NCBI GenBank assembly: GCA_018666155.1
Contig: JABJAH010000020.1
Span: 1 to 64,000, forward strand
Direction: 5' to 3'
Length of the DNA: 64,000 bases
From: Rhodospirillaceae bacterium
Lineage (GTDB): Bacteria; Pseudomonadota; Alphaproteobacteria; Rhodospirillales; Rhodospirillaceae
Shown here piece after piece: positions 60,223 to 64,000 of this stretch (within the stretch, counting starts at the first letter, position 1; every line of letters begins with the position of its first letter). A program made the translations under genes and the position numbers. The notes beneath the pieces were generated by a model. The model saw only the letters and a program-made list of their open reading frames with translations. It had not been told where the DNA came from and searched no databases.

Positions 60223-61011
60223 ATGACCAGACGCGATCTATTCGCCAGCGCTGCGGCGACGGTGTTCGCCGCTAATACCGGGGCTGGGGCAGCTGCGGCG
60301 GTATCCAAAAAAACTTACATCCTGGTTCACGGCGCCTGGCACGGAGGCTGGTGTTGGCGTTACGTCAAAGAGGCCCTTGAGGCAGCGGGCCATACCGTGT
60401 TGACGCCATCGCTGACGGGGCTCGGAGATCGGGTTCACCTGCGCAATCCGGGCGTCAACTTGACCACCCATGTGACGGATATCGTGAACCTGTTCGAATT
60501 CGAAGACCTGAATGATGTCATTTTGGTTGGCCATTCCTATGCCGGTCACGTGGTCAGCTGGGTTGCCGACAAGGCCAAGGACCGGATCAAGCATGTCGTT
60601 TATCTCGATGCGGTTCTACCAACCGACGGAAAAGCGTTTCTGCCTCCCGGCGTCGGCGAGGCCCGCGTAGCGGACGCCAAAGACGGGTATCTCATGGCGA
60701 AGTCAGGTATGGATTTTCTGGGTATTCCAGAAGGCCATCCGTTGTACGACTGGGTTGATAGCCGGCTTGTTGAGCACCCACTGCCAACGCTTATGGAAAC
60801 GGTTGTCTACGAAAATGATGGTCCTGCTGGTTTGCCTAAGACCTTTGTTCGGTGCACGCAAAACCCACGCATGGCCAGCGGCGACGCTGATCCTGTCGCG
60901 GCGATGACCGAGGCGGATTCAGAGTGGGCCTATATCACACTCGATACAGGGCATGACTTGATGGTGACGGCGCCTGATGAAACCGCGGACATACTTTTAG
61001 GGATTGGCTAG
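60223..61011 (+). CDS. Tat-exported alpha/beta hydrolase
   Basis: About 262 residues. The leader MTRRDLFASAAATVFAANTG is a twin-arginine signal. The fold has YILVHGAWHGGWCWRYV (oxyanion), LTGLGDR, and a normal nucleophile elbow VGHSYAGHVVSW with Ser. A base His is in LDTGHDLMV. It resembles EstC/pyrethroid-hydrolase-type esterases and hydroxynitrile-lyase-like members. Unlike the two HTG hydrolases, it has a standard Ser. The ATG at 60223 follows CAGGAG. It faces away from the nitrilase operon. Confidence 0.8.
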   Translation: MTRRDLFASAAATVFAANTGAGAAAAVSKKTYILVHGAWHGGWCWRYVKEALEAAGHTVLTPSLTGLGDRVHLRNPGVNLTTHVTDIVNLFEFEDLNDVILVGHSYAGHVVSWVADKAKDRIKHVVYLDAVLPTDGKAFLPPGVGEARVADAKDGYLMAKSGMDFLGIPEGHPLYDWVDSRLVEHPLPTLMETVVYENDGPAGLPKTFVRCTQNPRMASGDADPVAAMTEADSEWAYITLDTGHDLMVTAPDETADILLGIG

Positions 61012-61370
61012 GCCGCCGCGAAGTCGTCCGCCAGTTTCTCTGGGTCTTCGTTTAGGCTTTCGTTTTCGACGGCTTCGAGCTCTTGATGCACGATGCGCAA
61101 GATGCGGGCGATATAGTCTGCGTGCCACTGTTGGCGCTCTTTGGATGCATCATCGTCCGGTCGGTAGGCGTCGATGTTGGCTTTGGAAACTGGCTCTCCG
61201 GCCTCAAGAAGGCGCTCGACCGTATCAAGTCGCTCTCGCGTCACGGCCAGTTCGGTAGCGACGGCCATGGTAATTGAGAGCACCCGCTCGACCGCGGGGT
61301 CGTCGAAGAAATAGGGTCGTTTTCCCTTGGCTTTTGCGTTCGCCAGTTTGTTGACGTCGATGTCACTCAT
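61008..61370 (-). CDS. Uncharacterised small helical protein
   Basis: 120 residues, mostly helical and charged, with a predicted coil around MAVATELAVTRERLDTVERLLEAG and QQWHADYIARILRIVHQELEAVENE. No signal peptide or metal motif. AGGAACGC precedes the ATG. It overlaps the end of the Tat hydrolase gene by 4 bp in convergent orientation and follows a methyltransferase gene by 32 bp on the minus strand, so it is likely co-transcribed with that gene. The function is unknown. Confidence 0.6.
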   Translation of the reverse strand: MSDIDVNKLANAKAKGKRPYFFDDPAVERVLSITMAVATELAVTRERLDTVERLLEAGEPVSKANIDAYRPDDDASKERQQWHADYIARILRIVHQELEAVENESLNEDPEKLADDFAAA

Positions 61371-61402
61371 TATGCGTTCCTATGTGTCTTTTGCTTCTCG
61401 TT

Positions 61403-62629
61403 TTATTTCCAACCGCCGAACAAATACCACCGCTCACCCTTGTAAGCATTGTGCTTGGCATCGCCGCTATCTTTCGACTCGGCTTTGTGCCGTGATACCG
61501 TGCTCGACCAAGGTTGGAATTGACCTCGCTCAATATCGGCCTCGGTGCCGCCGTCAAACATCTTATCCGCATCAAACCCAGCTTTAGCCATGACCTCAAA
61601 TACGTCCATGGTATGGAGCTTCGACCAAAACGGCTCGTTATTGTACCAAGAATCCCAATCCCTGGTGAACCGGTCATAGAGAGGCGTGTCTGGCGTGAAG
61701 TTTGGTTGTTCAACATTCAAGAACAGGCCGCCTGGCGCCATCAGGTCGTGAACCTTCTTCGTCATGCTGTAGATCGCAGCCGTCGATGTCTCATGCCAGA
61801 ACATTGTGGTTTGCACCCAGTCGAAGCTGTTTGGATCGAGATCCAACGCGTCACCATCCGCGTGAATAAAGCGAACGTTATCGTAGCCCAAAGCCTGAGC
61901 GCGGGCGTGACCCCAGCGTACCATCGGCGCGCCGGCATCGACCGCGACAACTTCGGCATCAGGAAAGGCTGCGGCAAGAGGAAGCGTGTTGACGCCAATA
62001 CCGGCGCCGAGGTCGAGAATGCGTTTAGGTGCGAAATCAGGGAATTTCTGTTTTACAAAATTGACAATAGATCTGCCGCCGCCGTCTCCCTTGGATGACA
62101 TGGAACCGGCTGTTGTCACAAACACGCCAGCTTCGTAGTTGGCGCCAGCCAAAATATCGTCTGGCACGACCTCGCTATAGTAGCTGCCCGGCATGCAGTG
62201 ATTGTCGACGGCGGCCAAATAGCGTGGCACTTCCGCGTTCTTGTCGATCTCTAGCGTTTTCTTGCCGTCATTGTAGCGTTTCGCTTCACCAACCAGATCA
62301 TCCAACTGGCGCAAGATCACGTGGCGCCCCGCTTGTTGCCGCTGTTCCATGGTGTTGCGCCGCAGAGCCGCCCAACATTGGTAGAATGGGTCAGTGCGCA
62401 TGGCATCACGGACTTGCTGACTGGTCTCTAATTCTTTCCCCGTCTCTTTTTTGAACTTGGGCCTGACCCGTTTTTCAAACGCCGAGCGGTTGCCGGGCGA
62501 CACACGCTGTCCGAGATGCACATTGAGGTTGGTCAGGAAGTTAAACCGCGCGGTTTCATCGTGATCGACCTCCGGAGAGAGTGGGTGCCGTCCATTTCGG
62601 TCATAGGTCGGGGGAAGGGTATTGGCCAC
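61403..62629 (-). CDS. Class I SAM-dependent methyltransferase, large
   Basis: 408 residues. The methyltransferase domain (about 190-360) has the SAM motif RILDLGAGIGVNTLPLAAAFPD, then EVVAVDAGAPMVRWGHARAQALGY, VRFIHADGDALDLDPNSFDWVQTT and a PGGLFLNVEQPN motif. The first 180 residues form a separate, mostly helical domain (KRVRPKFKKETGKELETSQQ) I do not recognise. The target is unknown. It is divergent from the ferredoxin gene and shares a 174-bp regulatory gap with it. Confidence 0.8.
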   Translation of the reverse strand: MANTLPPTYDRNGRHPLSPEVDHDETARFNFLTNLNVHLGQRVSPGNRSAFEKRVRPKFKKETGKELETSQQVRDAMRTDPFYQCWAALRRNTMEQRQQAGRHVILRQLDDLVGEAKRYNDGKKTLEIDKNAEVPRYLAAVDNHCMPGSYYSEVVPDDILAGANYEAGVFVTTAGSMSSKGDGGGRSIVNFVKQKFPDFAPKRILDLGAGIGVNTLPLAAAFPDAEVVAVDAGAPMVRWGHARAQALGYDNVRFIHADGDALDLDPNSFDWVQTTMFWHETSTAAIYSMTKKVHDLMAPGGLFLNVEQPNFTPDTPLYDRFTRDWDSWYNNEPFWSKLHTMDVFEVMAKAGFDADKMFDGGTEADIERGQFQPWSSTVSRHKAESKDSGDAKHNAYKGERWYLFGGWK

Positions 62630-62659
62630 AGCGTTGGCGCTCCGAAAACGAAGGGGTTG

Positions 62660-62674
62660 TATCGACTATCGATA
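62660..62674. promoter_or_regulatory. 15-bp inverted repeat in a divergent promoter
   Basis: TATCGA, CTA and TCGATA form a perfect inverted repeat, 31 bp from the methyltransferase start and 130 bp before the ferredoxin start. Its place in the only gap between two divergent genes makes it a plausible operator. No binder can be named. Confidence 0.3.
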
Positions 62675-62803
62675 ATCTAGCCCTCAGGCGTCCTGATGCA
62701 AGGGTCCCGCTTATCTTAGAAAGCGCGCAAAGGGGTTGCCCGGTGGCCCGTCGATAGGGTACGAGCCCCATCAATAGTTTCTTTCGGACCGGAGTTTAAA
62801 CCA

Positions 62804-63121
62804 ATGGCGACTCTTCATGTAACCAACCGTGCTGGCGATCTGCATCAGATTGAGGCTAAAACCGGCACGACCTTGATGGAAATCTTGCGTGATAACGATA
62901 TGGACGTGGAGGCCATCTGCGGCGGATGCTGTTCCTGCGCCACGTGTCACATCTTTATCGATGACTCCTGGGCCGATAAAATTCCGGCTCGCTCTGAAGA
63001 TGAACAAGAGTTGGTCGAAGAGACTGAGACCTACAAGGCCAGTAATTCACGGTTGAGCTGCCAAGTTACGATGACTGACGAATTAGACGGGCTCATCCTG
63101 ACGGTTGCCCCCGAAGAATAA
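62804..63121 (+). CDS. 2Fe-2S ferredoxin, adrenodoxin/putidaredoxin type
   Basis: 105 residues. The cluster ligands are C39-x5-C45-x2-C48 (CGGCCSCATC) and C86 (SRLSCQV). EAKTGTTLMEILRDNDMDVEAICGG is the usual approach to the first ligand, and the C-terminal DGLILTV strand is normal. It donates single electrons to P450s or Rieske oxygenases. It could serve the Rieske proteins at 26569 and 56111, but no ferredoxin reductase gene is in the window. GGACCGGAG lies upstream of the ATG. Confidence 0.9.
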   Translation: MATLHVTNRAGDLHQIEAKTGTTLMEILRDNDMDVEAICGGCCSCATCHIFIDDSWADKIPARSEDEQELVEETETYKASNSRLSCQVTMTDELDGLILTVAPEE

Positions 63122-63146
63122 GGTCGAGCGCGATTATGGGGTCGCT

Positions 63147-63935
63147 TTAATCGCTGTGGGACCACTTGAAGCCGCCAAGTTCTCGCGGCTCCCGTACTAG
63201 ATGAATCCGATGTTGGTAAAAGTCTGCTAGGTACACAGCGTCGTGCCGCTCTACAGGCGCGTAGTTTGTGTCAAAGACGATGAGACGAATGCGTACCAAA
63301 GGTGTGCCTACGGTGCAGCCGAGTACGGATGCATCTTGCATGTCGGCCAGGGTGGCACCGATCAGCTGATCCGCGCTGAGAATATCAATACCCTTTTGCT
63401 CAAGGATGCTGATCAAAGACAGCGCGTTCACTTCTTCAGCAGCAACATCGACGCCCAACTCGCTTGGGAAATACGTCTTTGATCGGCCGATGATCTTGCC
63501 TTGAAGAACGCGCACTAAAGAAACGCAAGTGACTTCCGCACCCTCATCAAGGCGGAGGTCCAGCTGCGTCTCGGCATCTGCAGCTTGTTGGGTGATGGAA
63601 ACATTTCGCGCTTCAGATCTTTGAGCGAGTGAATCGATACGTTTTAAAACTTGTCCCATGTCGCCGGTTAGCGGTGGTGTTGCATCGTTGCCGGTTACAA
63701 AAGTGCCGCGGCCTTGTTCGCGTCGCGCCAACTTATCTATAGCCAGCAAGTCGACCGCTTTTCGAATGGTGATGCGGGAAACACCAAAGGTTTCGCAGAG
63801 CTCTGATTCCGTGGGGAGTTGGGTGCCTGAGCGATAGTTACCGTTATGAATCCAGTCGCGCAGCGTCAAATACACTTGGTAATAGCGAGGGAGTTTTTGA
63901 CTCTCTGTGACCGAGTCCGCCGTCAACGGTGTCAT
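63147..63935 (-). CDS. GntR-family regulator, HutC/UTRA subgroup
   Basis: 262 residues. The N-terminal winged helix (about 18-85) reads YRSGTQLPTESELCETFGVSRITIRKAVDLLAIDKLARREQGRGTFV, and the C-terminal UTRA effector domain (about 105-250) includes DEGAEVTCVSLVRVLQGKIIGRSKTYFPSELGVDV and VLGCTVGTPLVRIRLIVFD. It is a repressor that releases DNA on binding a small ligand, usually for a nearby catabolic operon. No obvious operator pair is seen before its own start (63936-64000). The palindrome at 60133 is a possible target. Confidence 0.9.
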   Translation of the reverse strand: MTPLTADSVTESQKLPRYYQVYLTLRDWIHNGNYRSGTQLPTESELCETFGVSRITIRKAVDLLAIDKLARREQGRGTFVTGNDATPPLTGDMGQVLKRIDSLAQRSEARNVSITQQAADAETQLDLRLDEGAEVTCVSLVRVLQGKIIGRSKTYFPSELGVDVAAEEVNALSLISILEQKGIDILSADQLIGATLADMQDASVLGCTVGTPLVRIRLIVFDTNYAPVERHDAVYLADFYQHRIHLVREPRELGGFKWSHSD

Positions 63936-64000
63936 TGAAACCTTATCCCTCGATCTACGTGTGACTCTGACGTTAGGGCAATTCCAGTCACGATGCAGCC

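Noticed and set aside
1..64000. CRISPR array, phage-defence island or biosynthetic megacluster
   Set aside because: No spaced repeats, cas genes, nuclease/ATPase defence pairs, or PKS/NRPS modules are present; the genes are catabolic and transport types.

Overview
The window looks like accessory or catabolic chromosome from a Gram-negative bacterium, most likely an alphaproteobacterium. GC content is moderately high. Supporting signs are an ImuA-type mutagenesis gene, LigE-like GST, MmgE/PrpD, TRAP and Opp-type binding proteins, many Sec/Tat signal peptides and a lipoprotein-like leader. No rRNA, intact tRNA, CRISPR array, replication origin or prophage is visible. About 65 protein genes are packed tightly in both orientations. 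Most belong to degradative families: oxygenases, hydrolases, short-chain dehydrogenases and uptake systems. Housekeeping genes are few (imuA, two peptidyl-prolyl isomerases, yaiI, a GNAT gene, a NUDIX gene).

Layout. 1-4100: tandem palindromes, a DUF1330 gene, an orphan imuA, a SnoaL-like gene and an MFS porter. This is followed by a scar made of the 3' tail of a second SnoaL-like gene, a truncated IS3-family element and a 40-nt 3' piece of a lysine tRNA. 4128-8986: a divergent catabolic locus (amidohydrolase, a beta-type protein and an alpha/beta hydrolase on the minus strand; an HsaA-like flavin oxygenase and a second alpha/beta hydrolase on the plus strand). 9012-20340: DUF3089 hydrolase, NylB-like serine hydrolase coupled to a maleate-isomerase-like enzyme, MFS, then a long plus-strand run (second NylB-like enzyme, aldo/keto reductase, two propeller proteins, DUF1838, YaiI, GH43-like propeller). 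20344-29608: MFS and HD-domain oxygenase, two coupled MmgE/PrpD genes with a TRAP binding protein, Rieske oxygenase, HapK-like protein, SDR and a beta-type protein.

29612-36550: three closely related SDRs interleaved with two related MFS porters and a second HsaA-like oxygenase. 36557-44585: FKBP/PpiC pair, GST, membrane protein, GNAT, FAD monooxygenase, methyltransferase, Dabb protein, luciferase-like monooxygenase, NUDIX and acetoacetate-decarboxylase-like genes. 44697-52669: PAS protein, VOC protein, tannase-type esterase, membrane protein, third NylB-like hydrolase, SnoaL, SDR, second DUF1838 and third beta-type protein. 52673-64000: Opp-type uptake genes without ATPases, a second Rieske oxygenase, a nitrilase homologue lacking the catalytic Cys, a Tat-exported alpha/beta hydrolase, methyltransferase, 2Fe-2S ferredoxin and a GntR/HutC regulator.

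How the parts may work together (inference): several families recur two or three times (NylB-like serine hydrolases, DUF1838, the 'VPAGTF' proteins, HsaA-like oxygenases, Rieske oxygenases, SDRs, MFS porters, PrpD, propellers). The region therefore reads as several copies or variants of one catabolic theme: exported hydrolases release a substrate, porters import it, oxygenases and SDRs oxidise it. The substrate cannot be read from sequence. The most noteworthy signals are two alpha/beta hydrolases with His at the nucleophile elbow, the Cys-to-Ser nitrilase homologue in an uptake/Rieske operon, the NylB-like trio with vicinal cysteines and a varying Tyr position, the recurring DUF1838/NylB/VPAGTF association, and the IS/tRNA scar.
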